A stretch of 64,000 nt of DNA. Origin: a virus. The position numbers and the translations under genes were made by a program. Below the pieces are notes generated by a model. It was not told the DNA's origin, ran no database searches, and saw only the letters and a program-made list of their open reading frames with translations. Each line of letters begins with the position of its first letter. The first letter of the stretch is position 1. Shown here piece after piece: positions 19,032 to 28,206 of this stretch. The DNA lies in the IMG/VR virus record IMGVR_UViG_3300042465_005830, positions 1 through 64,000 of that record, one strand, 5' to 3'.

Positions 19032-21854
19032 ATGGCGTTAAATAAACAATCGCAAAAAGACGTACAGGATACAGCAACCTACATAGAAGATACACTTAAA
19101 TCAGTATCTGCTAATCTAGGAGAAGTGTTTAAACAAGCTGTTGAATCTGCATTTGACGGAGTAGATGCCACTGTTATGACGGTTGCAACAAAAGACTTCA
19201 CACGAGCAATGGCAGCAGCAGCTAAGACTTCTGAAGACTTAGTAAAAAATCATTATAGAATTTCTCAAGGATTAACTACTTCTAAAAATTTAGAAAAGCA
19301 ATTACAAACAATTGCAGAAAGGAAATTAGAATTAGAAAGAAAATACGCTTACACAAAGCAGTTAGCAGAGGATATAGGTAAGAAGATGACAAAGCAGCAG
19401 GAGAAAGCCTTTGGTGATGCTCAAGCAGCTTTAGATTTACAAGAACGGATTCTTGAAGCAGATAGGCAATCTCTTATAAGCATAGAAAAGAAAGTAGGGC
19501 TCACAGGTAAACTTGTATCGGCTTTAGGTAAAATACCAGGAATAGGTCAATTCTTAAAAGCAGATGAGATTGATCAGGAGATGAGAAAAGCAGCTGCAAA
19601 TGGTGCTAGCAAATTCCAGACTATGGGAATTGCAGGTAAAATGGTAGGTAAGCAGTTACTTGAAGGTCTTTTTGATCCTTTAGCAATGATAGGTGCTATC
19701 TGGAGCGGCTTTATGAGGGTAAATAAGGCAACTGTAGATGTACAACGATTAACCGGACAATACGAAACATCTATTGCGGGAGTTAACGATAGATTAGCAA
19801 CATCAGCACAGTTTTTAGAAACTGCAGCAGAACTAACAAAACAGTGGGGAGTTTCTGCAACACTAGTATTTACTCCAGACCAAATCGGACAAATAGCAGA
19901 AGCTAAGAACCTATTAGGACTTTCAGCTGAACAAGCAGGAAGAATGGGAATGTTGATGCAAACCACAGGTAAGTCAGCAGACCAGGTAGGACAGGGAATT
20001 TACGATACAGTAAATGCATTTAATGGTGCAAATCGAGCAGGAATAGCACACGGAGTAGTCTTACAGGACGTACTAAGTGCCTCGGATAGTATAACAGCTT
20101 CTTTAGGGAATAGTGAGAAAAAGATAGGAGCAGCTGCAGTAGCAGCTAGGGGATTAGGGTTAAGCTTAAACGAACTAGACGACATTGCAGGAAGCTTTCT
20201 TAATTTTGAAGATTCTATATCTGCAGAATTAGAAGCACAGTTACTCACTGGAAAAAATATAAATTTATCTAAAGCAAGAGAACTTGCATTAAATAACGAC
20301 TTAGAAGGAGTAGCTAACGAACTAAGTAAAAACGGAGCATCAGCAGTAGAGTACGCTAACATGAACCGTCTTGAACAAGAAAGCTTAGCTAAAGCAATGG
20401 GTATGTCTAGAGATCAACTTGCTAAAAGCGTACTAACGCAAGAGGCAATGAAGAACATGACTGACGAGCAAATTGCCAAAGCAAGAGGAGTTACCCTAGA
20501 ACAGTCAAAAGCAATGGACGTTCAAGAAAAGATGCAAGTAGGTATGCAAAAGTTAGCAGAAGCTTTCGCACCAGTCTTAGACGTAGTTGTTAACTTAGTA
20601 GATGCTTTAATGTTCGTTATAACACCTGTAGCAAAACTTATTGCAATGGTAGTAGGAAACCCTATAGGGAAAGCAATATTACTAGCAGTAGTAGCAGCTA
20701 ACTTTTTAGGAGTAGCAGTATCAGGAGTAGGGAAAGCTTTTGGATCAATGTACCAGTTAGGGGCAAAAGCACTATCAGGTCTAACAGGTTTGTTCAAAGG
20801 AGGAGGATTGAAAGATGGTTTAGGAGGACTGAAAGATAAATTAGTAGGAGGATTTAAAGGAGCAGGAGGAGATAAGACAAAAGACCTTATCGCTGATAAA
20901 GCTCAAGATGTATCCGGAGCAACAGATAAAGCATCCAGCTCAGGAACAGGGGAAAAGTTCAAAGAGAAAATGCAAAATATAGCCGAAGGTATAAAAGCTT
21001 TCGGAAACATGGAAGTACTTTTTGGAGCAGTTAATTTAATACCGTCCTCTATAGGTCTTATAGCGATGATACCTGGAGTATTAGGAGCAAAGTTAATTGA
21101 GCAGATAGATGGAGAGAAGCTTAAAGAATCTTTAATAGGTTTAGGAACAGGTATATCGGAAATGGGTAAAGGAACTGTACTTCTAGGAGCGTTGGGATTA
21201 ATAACAACTTCAATAGGGTTGATTGCAATGATACCGGGTATAGCAGCAGGACTTTTACTAGCAGCAACTGCTAAGCCTATATCAATGGGATTGGAGGTAC
21301 TAGGAAAAGGATTAGAGGCATTTGGGGAATCTATGATGACAGGCTATGGGTTAATAGGATTAGCAGCAGTAGCAGTAGGGGCACTTGCATTAGGAGCAGC
21401 ACTTAACTTAGCAGCACCAGGAATTGAAGCATTCGGAACAGTAGTTACAGCAGTTTTTGCAGGACTAGCAACACTAGTAGGAGCAGTAGCAGAGGGGTTT
21501 GTAACAATGATGGGAGCAGTTACAATGGAAAATATACTACCAATGATGTTACTAGGGCCGGCGTTATTTGGAATAGCAGCAGGACTTGCAGCTATCGCAA
21601 TTGCAGGACCAATGGCAATACCGGCATTAATAGCCGTAACAGGACTAGCAGCAGTAGCAGGTGGAGTAGCAGCAATATTTGGCGGAGGAGATAGTGTAGG
21701 AGAAGCTAAAGGAAAATCAGAAGAAGGATCCATGGCAGCAGTAGAAGCTAAATTAACAGAACTTATAGCAGTAGTAAAAGCAGGAGGAAACGTATACTTA
21801 GACACTAACAAAGTCGGTAGAGCACAAGTACTCGGAAGTTATAAATCTTCATAA
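19032..21854 (+). CDS. Tail tape measure protein (940 aa)
   Basis: The product is long and mostly helical. Residues 1 to about 190 are a charged coiled coil, about 400-500 another helical region, and several hydrophobic Ala/Gly/Ile/Leu stretches follow, at about 520-580, 665-770 and 780-900 (for example LMFVITPVAKLIAMVVGNPI). This layout and the place after the hub/chaperone pair are those of a tape measure, which sets tail length and enters the host membrane. No lytic domain is obvious. Confidence 0.88.
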   Translation: MALNKQSQKDVQDTATYIEDTLKSVSANLGEVFKQAVESAFDGVDATVMTVATKDFTRAMAAAAKTSEDLVKNHYRISQGLTTSKNLEKQLQTIAERKLELERKYAYTKQLAEDIGKKMTKQQEKAFGDAQAALDLQERILEADRQSLISIEKKVGLTGKLVSALGKIPGIGQFLKADEIDQEMRKAAANGASKFQTMGIAGKMVGKQLLEGLFDPLAMIGAIWSGFMRVNKATVDVQRLTGQYETSIAGVNDRLATSAQFLETAAELTKQWGVSATLVFTPDQIGQIAEAKNLLGLSAEQAGRMGMLMQTTGKSADQVGQGIYDTVNAFNGANRAGIAHGVVLQDVLSASDSITASLGNSEKKIGAAAVAARGLGLSLNELDDIAGSFLNFEDSISAELEAQLLTGKNINLSKARELALNNDLEGVANELSKNGASAVEYANMNRLEQESLAKAMGMSRDQLAKSVLTQEAMKNMTDEQIAKARGVTLEQSKAMDVQEKMQVGMQKLAEAFAPVLDVVVNLVDALMFVITPVAKLIAMVVGNPIGKAILLAVVAANFLGVAVSGVGKAFGSMYQLGAKALSGLTGLFKGGGLKDGLGGLKDKLVGGFKGAGGDKTKDLIADKAQDVSGATDKASSSGTGEKFKEKMQNIAEGIKAFGNMEVLFGAVNLIPSSIGLIAMIPGVLGAKLIEQIDGEKLKESLIGLGTGISEMGKGTVLLGALGLITTSIGLIAMIPGIAAGLLLAATAKPISMGLEVLGKGLEAFGESMMTGYGLIGLAAVAVGALALGAALNLAAPGIEAFGTVVTAVFAGLATLVGAVAEGFVTMMGAVTMENILPMMLLGPALFGIAAGLAAIAIAGPMAIPALIAVTGLAAVAGGVAAIFGGGDSVGEAKGKSEEGSMAAVEAKLTELIAVVKAGGNVYLDTNKVGRAQVLGSYKSS

Positions 21855-21860
21855 ATAAAC

Positions 21861-21868
21861 TATTTATA
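21861..21868 (+). promoter_or_regulatory. Putative late promoter motif TATTTATA
   Basis: Box TATTTATAATAAATTAAAAC, 27 bases before the ATG at 21888; nearly the same string as before the sheath gene. Confidence 0.5.
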
Positions 21869-21887
21869 ATAAATTAAAACAATTAAT

Positions 21888-22112
21888 ATGGGACTATTAG
21901 ACTTATTACCATCATCGAACTTAGGATTACAGGGAACAACCCCAGCAACTATACCAAGTGCTAATCCAAATTCAACACTACACAATCAATCATCAATCAA
22001 TAACACACCAGCGATTGATCAATCACCTTCTAGTTTAGACTTAGACGGACAAGTACCAATAGTGTCTCCATCAGGACAAGGACTTCCTTATATGAATAAC
22101 CTACCAGGATAA
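21888..22112 (+). CDS. Small Pro/Ser/Asn-rich protein of unknown function (74 aa)
   Basis: A low-complexity, probably unfolded protein (PSANPNSTLHNQSSINNTPA) beginning MGLLDLLPSS. It lies 7 bases before the tube-associated baseplate gene and shares its late promoter, so it is likely a virion or assembly protein. No family recognised. Confidence 0.6.
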   Translation: MGLLDLLPSSNLGLQGTTPATIPSANPNSTLHNQSSINNTPAIDQSPSSLDLDGQVPIVSPSGQGLPYMNNLPG

Positions 22113-22119
22113 AAAATAA

Positions 22120-24039
22120 ATGGCAAACGGACTATTAAATCTCCAGACAGACCTTAAAAGTCTTCGTTATGGAAGCGATAAACCCTATATTACTAAGGAT
22201 GTAAACGACCCTCCTTCTAGTAATCAAACGGGTATGCAAATAACTAAGCGTATAGATGACACTTCCCGTATTGCCCAAATGCTTATTGACCGTCCTGGAT
22301 TAAAGTACCTAGGAAACGAAGCTTTACTTCAACAGATAAATGTTGGAGATAGAATAAAAAAGGCAAAGTCAAAAGGAAAAACCACAGTAGGAGCTGTTTT
22401 ACAGCAAGCAGGAAATACTTTAGTAAGTACAGCTAAAATTGTAGGATCAACTCTAGCTCAAGTTCCAGTAAATGGAACAGGTACGCATTTCTTAAAAGGA
22501 TTTAGAACAGATACATACTTACGTCCAGATCCAGAAGGAGTACAGCCATCAGGTTTTGCTGCTTTCTTTGGAGCAGGAGGAGTAGAGGGAGCACCTTATG
22601 CACTTAATGGTGCACAAATACCTATGTATATTAATTCTGATATGTACGATGAAAAGACAGATCAGTTAATTAATACCAGTAGTTTAGGTTATGATGAAAA
22701 AATAAATTCACCAATTCCTCAAGGAGAGAATAGAATATATTCTCAACAAGGTACTTCTATAATAGAAGATAATGTAGGAATAGAAGGGTGGAGACCCTAC
22801 ACAAGTCTTGGAGTAAGAGAAAATCTTGTAAGTAGAGATGATAACACCGTAATTAGCCAGAGTAAATTTTCCTCTCCAGAGATAACCGATAGGACAAGAG
22901 TAAAGCCTTCAGGATCAATAGTAAGTGTATCAGGAATTGAGATACTTAGTCCTAATACAGGAACTCCACTGACAATCCCTGGAATAGAAACAACTGCATC
23001 ACCTAATAGAGATTTAAAAAATCCTCAAAGTACAATAAAAAGTATCCCTAACACAAATGTGGTGGGCAGTGGATTTTCTTTTAAAGATAATAATTTAGAA
23101 AATAAGTACTCTAGCGGAAGTACCTATGCAGGTAACACCACACAAGAGACAGTCCTTGGAGCTTCAGCAGGATCTATCCCTCTTAGAAATTTTACAAGTC
23201 CAAATTCTGAAATAAAAAGTAGACCTATAACAGGTTCAGGTAACGATAAAGTTGTTGATGCAAATAGTGTTAATAGAAATGTAAGTGATTTTAGAACAGG
23301 TCCAACTTCTTTTAATTATTCAAGTCCTACAATTAATAAAGAAACTAGAATTAATTTAGGAAATCAAGGTAAGAATACAGGTGCAGTTAGTTATTCAACT
23401 ATAGACAGAGATAAGATAGATGAACTAAATGCTCTAGATGTTAGTAACTCTAGAATAGATGGAACAAATGCAGCAAGAGATTTAGCTAAGTTTTATTTCG
23501 AAATAATAACTCCAGACGAAACTAAGTTTTTACATTTTAGAGCACACATTGACAGTATAGATGATAGTTACTCAGGAGATTGGGATTCACATCAATACGT
23601 AGGTAGAGCAGAAGAATTCTTTACATACAAAGGATTTAAAAGAGATATCTCAGTAGGGTTTAAAATATCAGCTCAATCTAGAGCAGAAATGAAACCTCTT
23701 TATAGAAAAATGGTTTATTTAGCATCAGCTACAGCACCAACATATGGAGGTGGATCAAATTTTATGAGAGGTACGCTTGCTCGTCTGACAATTGGTTCGT
23801 ATTTTAGTCAAATACCAGGTATAATAACATCAGTGAAGTATACTTGGCAAACAGATTATATGTGGGAGATAGCAATGCAAAACCCGGAAGGTGGAATAGA
23901 TGATGATCAACAAGAGTTACCAATGACTTTAGATTGTAGTATTTCATTTAAACCAATTCACGATTTTGCTCCACAAACAGGATTAAAACATTACTTTACA
24001 AGCCCAGCACCTCTAAACGGATCAAAACCGTTTTTTTAA
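22120..24039 (+). CDS. Baseplate tube-associated protein, probable tube initiator/cap (639 aa)
   Basis: The N-terminal about 200 residues are of unknown fold, the middle (about 210-440) is polar and repetitive (Ser/Asn/Thr/Pro), and residues about 448-620 form a compact domain: RDLAKFYFEIITPDETKF, HIDSIDDSYSGDW, then a region ending in ITSVKYTWQTDYMWEIAM. That domain has the feel of the tail-tube fold used by T4 gp48, gp54 and gp19. Place between the tape measure and the LysM-like gene fits a baseplate part. The assignment to tube cap or initiator is inference. Confidence 0.6.
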   Translation: MANGLLNLQTDLKSLRYGSDKPYITKDVNDPPSSNQTGMQITKRIDDTSRIAQMLIDRPGLKYLGNEALLQQINVGDRIKKAKSKGKTTVGAVLQQAGNTLVSTAKIVGSTLAQVPVNGTGTHFLKGFRTDTYLRPDPEGVQPSGFAAFFGAGGVEGAPYALNGAQIPMYINSDMYDEKTDQLINTSSLGYDEKINSPIPQGENRIYSQQGTSIIEDNVGIEGWRPYTSLGVRENLVSRDDNTVISQSKFSSPEITDRTRVKPSGSIVSVSGIEILSPNTGTPLTIPGIETTASPNRDLKNPQSTIKSIPNTNVVGSGFSFKDNNLENKYSSGSTYAGNTTQETVLGASAGSIPLRNFTSPNSEIKSRPITGSGNDKVVDANSVNRNVSDFRTGPTSFNYSSPTINKETRINLGNQGKNTGAVSYSTIDRDKIDELNALDVSNSRIDGTNAARDLAKFYFEIITPDETKFLHFRAHIDSIDDSYSGDWDSHQYVGRAEEFFTYKGFKRDISVGFKISAQSRAEMKPLYRKMVYLASATAPTYGGGSNFMRGTLARLTIGSYFSQIPGIITSVKYTWQTDYMWEIAMQNPEGGIDDDQQELPMTLDCSISFKPIHDFAPQTGLKHYFTSPAPLNGSKPFF

Positions 24040-24049
24040 AAAGAAATAA

Positions 24050-24355
24050 ATGGCAGATAGATATAGAAACATAAGAGAAACAGTAACTACAGACAATGTG
24101 AGGTATAAGGTAAATGCTATTTACCCCGAAGTTCCTTTATCTGAAGAAGATTTTTATGTTATATCAACAGGAGGAGACAGGTACGATACATTAGCTCAGC
24201 AATTTTATAACGACCATACTCTATGGTGGATAATTGCATCTGCAAATAACTCAGAAAGAGCCTCTCTAATAGTAGAGCCAGGTGTACAGTTACGAATTCC
24301 TGCTAATAAAGAAAGAATATTACAGTTATATAGCGAGGTAAATAGATCAAGATAA
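24050..24355 (+). CDS. Baseplate protein with LysM-like domain (gp53/gpX-like, 101 aa)
   Basis: The core GGDRYDTLAQQFYNDHTLWWIIASANN followed by PGVQLRIPAN is the LysM-like pattern, here cited as DTLAQQFYNDHTLWWIIA and PGVQLRIP, found in tail protein X of P2-type phages and in T4 gp53. It would hold the hub or wedge together and bind the end of the tube. The stop overlaps the next start (TAATGG). Confidence 0.8.
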   Translation: MADRYRNIRETVTTDNVRYKVNAIYPEVPLSEEDFYVISTGGDRYDTLAQQFYNDHTLWWIIASANNSERASLIVEPGVQLRIPANKERILQLYSEVNRSR

Positions 24356-27165
24356 TGGCAATAGAGATAGGAGCAGGAATAAGCTCAGGAGTCGCACAAC
24401 AGCTTGAAGCAAGAAAAAAAATCATAGGTAAAACATCAGGTAGAACTGATGATGACTTGATGTATATGAATGCTAAGACTGGATGGGTAAAGCTATCGTC
24501 TGGTGTTAATACATTGAGTGATGCAGAAGTAGCTCAATTTAGAAGACAAGAAGGAAGAAAAGATATAAGAGGAGGTCACGGTTTAGCAAAAGATAACGTA
24601 CTTCTTGGAGGAGTACTAAGACCAGGTGGTGGATTAAGAGAAGGAATAGATACCTCAGGAAATGTAAATTCGGACAAAGCATACCTACTGAGACCCAGTA
24701 CAGGTTATAGACCTATGGGGGGTATTACCTCTATGACTGTTAAGTCCAAAAATACCTACGGAACTTTAAGAGAGGCAGAGGTTAGTTTTTCTGTGTGGTC
24801 TTTAGAAGAGTTTGAAGTAATGGAAAGACTTTACCTAAGACCAGGATTTACAATGTTACTTGAATGGGGACATTCACTGTACATTAACAACTCAGGAGAA
24901 TTACAGAAAACCATAGAGACAGTATCACCAGGATTATTCTTTAGAAGTAATCAAGAAATGTCTAATATAACAGACGCAATTAAGGAGGTACGGGAAAAGA
25001 GTAATTACAACTACGACGGAATGGTAGGTTATTGTAAGAATTTTTCTTGGAATTATAATTCAAATGGAGGGTACGACTGTACAGTTAGTATTACATCGGC
25101 AGGAGAGGTATTAGAATCAATATCAATGAAAACATCTCCATCTTATATGTTCCCACCAAGTGAGATGGAACCTAAAGAAAGTGAAGCGGGAAAAGAACAA
25201 AGAAAAAGTGTTTTTCACTATTTTCTAGCTAAATTAGCTGCACTAAAAGGAACAACCCTAGTACTTAAGCCAAGTTTACAGGGAATTGCACCAACATTTA
25301 CAACCCCTTTACAGGAGTTTGCAATATTCTTCTCAGCAGTTGAAATAGACGATAGCTGGTTTTCAGATACAGAAACACCTATGCATTGGGTTTCTTTACG
25401 AACTATTCTGGACATTTATAATAATTGGGTAGCAGTAAAAGACCTTACAAAAGCACCAGGAAGTAAGAATGCTACTATGACTAAGTTTAATATAGATCCT
25501 GCTAATCGTGCTGAGTTCGTAACTGGCCCTAAACATTTTTCACCAGATCCTACAGTATGTGTACTTATCGTGCCTAATGATGAAGGATTGGGGGTATTAG
25601 CACCTGTACATGGATCAATTACGTCTTTAGGAGAGGGTGCAGACAGAGATGTACTGAATATACTTATTGCTACACCTTACCTGAAAACTAAATTCGACGA
25701 AGCATTAGACTCAGATGGAAAATTTAATAAAAGTTTTCTAGATGTACTAAAGAGTATACTAGATGGACTAGCTGACGCATTAGGGGGTATAAACGATTTT
25801 GACGTAGCTTATGACGAAGAAGAGAATGGAGGAACATTCTATGTAGTAGATAGAAACCTAACACCTAAATCACCGCCTGTAGAATTAACCCTTGTAGGTA
25901 TAGACAGTATTTTTAGAGAAGTAGGAATAAGTAGTAAGATAAGTAACGAAACAGCCTCCCAAATAGCAATTGCAGCACAAGGAACAACTCAGAACTATAC
26001 TGAAAATGTAGAAAATATACTGAAGTGGAATCCTAATATTATAGATAGGATTATTGTCACTAAAGATGTTACACCTAAAAATAAGAAAGACGAAACAGAA
26101 GTAAAAGAGGAAGAAGAGAAAAATCTACTAGACTGGAAAGATAGTATAAAAAAGTTCTTTACAGATTTCGAAGGTGGAGGGTATAAAAAAGACGAGCTAA
26201 ACGCTTCAAAAACAGAACATCAACAGTACACAGTAGAAAACGTAATAAGAAAACCAGGCTCAGGTACAGATGCAGCACCGGGTATTATACCGGTTGAGCT
26301 TACATTGAAACTTGATGGAATTGGAGGACTTAAAATAGCCTCAACTTTTAGAATATCGAAAGGAATCTTACCAGACAAGTATAACGATAAATTTGGATAC
26401 ATTATAACAGGGTTAGAACATTCTGTAGGAACTAATAATACTTGGGAAACCTCAGTAACAACACAGTTTTATTTACTAGCACAGTTACAGCAAGCAGCTA
26501 GAACCCCACAGCAAATACCACCATACACAGCACCTTCTCCAAAAACAGAAGCAGCAACAGAAGCAAACTATACACCACCAGGACCTATAACACCAGGAGC
26601 TGACCCAGCACCAGTTATTAATCCTAAAAAAGTAGGAGCAGGAAGTTACAATGCAGCACCACTTGTTGCTAACTCTAAGGCAAATGGAGGACAGAATGGA
26701 CTACTAAACCAGTCTAATACTAAACTGCTTGTATTTACAGGAGACGGAGGAGCAAAGAGTTATTACAAGAACCCTGCAACAGGACAACCAGAATATATGC
26801 TACACCCAGCAGCAGCCAGAGCGTGGAAAGCTTGGAAAGCAGATATGAAAGCAGCAGGTATTTCCTACAGATTAACAAGTGCTTACAGAAGTCAGGTACA
26901 TCAAGCCGGATTAGGTTCAGGTAAGACTGTAGCAAAACCAGGTTCATCGCCACATGGATGGGGAGGAGCATTAGACTTTGGTAATCTTTACCAAATTGTA
27001 GGAGGAAGCGGCGATCCAAAGAGAAATCAAGATGGAAGAAAAACACCTATCTATAAACAAATGGCTACACTAGGAGCTAAACACGGATGGTACAACCCCT
27101 GGAGACTATCAGATGTAAACGGAGTAGATGAGTTATGGCATTTTGAATACTGGGGACCAGCTTAA
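24355..27165 (+). CDS. Baseplate hub protein with C-terminal M15 peptidase (936 aa)
   Basis: Residues 1 to about 710 read as a baseplate hub: beta-rich with a spike-like middle. A Pro/Ala-rich linker (about 720-770) leads to a C-terminal VanY-type M15 metallopeptidase. The zinc ligands are visible as H867 and D874 in SPHGWGGALDFG and H929 in ELWHFEYWG; E926, three residues before H929, is the expected catalytic base. M15 enzymes cut peptide cross-links of peptidoglycan. T4 uses a lysozyme on gp5 for the same step, so here a peptidase replaces it. Confidence 0.85.
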   Translation: MAIEIGAGISSGVAQQLEARKKIIGKTSGRTDDDLMYMNAKTGWVKLSSGVNTLSDAEVAQFRRQEGRKDIRGGHGLAKDNVLLGGVLRPGGGLREGIDTSGNVNSDKAYLLRPSTGYRPMGGITSMTVKSKNTYGTLREAEVSFSVWSLEEFEVMERLYLRPGFTMLLEWGHSLYINNSGELQKTIETVSPGLFFRSNQEMSNITDAIKEVREKSNYNYDGMVGYCKNFSWNYNSNGGYDCTVSITSAGEVLESISMKTSPSYMFPPSEMEPKESEAGKEQRKSVFHYFLAKLAALKGTTLVLKPSLQGIAPTFTTPLQEFAIFFSAVEIDDSWFSDTETPMHWVSLRTILDIYNNWVAVKDLTKAPGSKNATMTKFNIDPANRAEFVTGPKHFSPDPTVCVLIVPNDEGLGVLAPVHGSITSLGEGADRDVLNILIATPYLKTKFDEALDSDGKFNKSFLDVLKSILDGLADALGGINDFDVAYDEEENGGTFYVVDRNLTPKSPPVELTLVGIDSIFREVGISSKISNETASQIAIAAQGTTQNYTENVENILKWNPNIIDRIIVTKDVTPKNKKDETEVKEEEEKNLLDWKDSIKKFFTDFEGGGYKKDELNASKTEHQQYTVENVIRKPGSGTDAAPGIIPVELTLKLDGIGGLKIASTFRISKGILPDKYNDKFGYIITGLEHSVGTNNTWETSVTTQFYLLAQLQQAARTPQQIPPYTAPSPKTEAATEANYTPPGPITPGADPAPVINPKKVGAGSYNAAPLVANSKANGGQNGLLNQSNTKLLVFTGDGGAKSYYKNPATGQPEYMLHPAAARAWKAWKADMKAAGISYRLTSAYRSQVHQAGLGSGKTVAKPGSSPHGWGGALDFGNLYQIVGGSGDPKRNQDGRKTPIYKQMATLGAKHGWYNPWRLSDVNGVDELWHFEYWGPA

Positions 27166-27177
27166 TAATAAAGCAGT

Positions 27178-28149
27178 ATGGCAGAGAAAATACAGGTAAA
27201 TAAATTCACAGTATTATCCAGAATTAATAGAGATACTATTATAGTAACTACTTATGGCGACGGTGTGGAAATTACACAGGATTTATATACTCTTTCAATG
27301 GGAGTTGAGACTGCAGAAAGAGATGCTTTATTTAGAGCTGAAAAATTTGGAGTATTAACAAAAGACTTTGCAAGACGATATGAATTAACACCGCCACCGC
27401 CTATCCCTACACCGGAAATCATTCCACCGCCACCGCCAGCACCTCCTCCTCCTTCACCAGAAGTAAAGAGAAAAGGAGCTTGGTACTTGCCGAAATCTAG
27501 ATACAGAAAACCTAAGTCAACTAACGGTGGAGAATTTATTATTAAATCAACAGGAGAAGCTTACACAGGAAGTTATATAGAGACTTTCAAAAAGAAATAC
27601 TACGCAGGAAGCTCTCCAGAGCAAATGGGTGAAGAGTTAGAGAAAGTAAGACAGAGAGGAGATTTTGATTTACTAGGAGAAGCTTTTGCAACCTTAAGTC
27701 CATTACTGCTTAAAGCATTAAAGGGAGGAGTAATTAGAAAAAGGCCGACTACAAGTGAAATTGTAATGGGAGAGATGAAAAGATATTTTGTACAAGATCC
27801 AGTAACACAAAAAATCGTAGAAGTAACAAAACCGGATTATGTAGAGCTTAAAAAACAATTGCCTAATAGAAGGTATGTAGAAGTACCTTGGAATATACAA
27901 GAGCCAGCAGAAGATATAATGTTTGGTAACTACAAGTATGAAGGAGCAGCAACTAAGAATCTTAATACAGTAGTTGCATTGGAAAAACAAATGCCAGGTA
28001 TTAGTAGGGTTGTAAGAGACTTTGCGTACCTTGTACCACCAACACGTCCTAAACAGATAATCACTCCAGACACATTTACAACAACAGTAAAGGATCCGCT
28101 AGTAGATTTAGAAAATTCTCGAAAGGCAAATTTCGATACAAAAGAATAA
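27178..28149 (+). CDS. Virion-region protein with polyproline linker (323 aa)
   Basis: An N-terminal domain of about 70 residues is joined by a Pro-rich hinge (PPPPIPTPEIIPPPPPAPPP, residues about 72-92) to a basic, Tyr-rich C-terminal region. It is the last gene of the late block, 12 bases after the hub gene, and is followed by a terminator. A baseplate wedge or tail-end role is plausible. I do not recognise a family. Confidence 0.65.
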   Translation: MAEKIQVNKFTVLSRINRDTIIVTTYGDGVEITQDLYTLSMGVETAERDALFRAEKFGVLTKDFARRYELTPPPPIPTPEIIPPPPPAPPPPSPEVKRKGAWYLPKSRYRKPKSTNGGEFIIKSTGEAYTGSYIETFKKKYYAGSSPEQMGEELEKVRQRGDFDLLGEAFATLSPLLLKALKGGVIRKRPTTSEIVMGEMKRYFVQDPVTQKIVEVTKPDYVELKKQLPNRRYVEVPWNIQEPAEDIMFGNYKYEGAATKNLNTVVALEKQMPGISRVVRDFAYLVPPTRPKQIITPDTFTTTVKDPLVDLENSRKANFDTKE

Positions 28150-28153
28150 AAAT

Positions 28154-28180
28154 AAGGCTTGCTTTTGCAGGCCTTTTTTC
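28154..28180 (+). terminator. Terminator ending the late block
   Basis: A 9-bp stem (AAGGCTTGC 28154-28162 with GCAGGCCTT 28167-28175), a TTTT loop and a T run. The TTG inside the stem doubles as the -33 box of the next promoter. Confidence 0.85.
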
Positions 28181-28189
28181 TTATATTAA
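28159..28189 (+). promoter_or_regulatory. Promoter, TTG-N20-TATATTAA, for replication genes
   Basis: TTG 28159-28161 lies inside the terminator stem, the spacer is 20 bases and TATATTAA is at 28182-28189, 18 bases before the polymerase ATG. A leader AAAAGGTTATAATAA follows. Confidence 0.7.
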
Positions 28190-28206
28190 AGAAAAGGTTA
28201 TAATAA

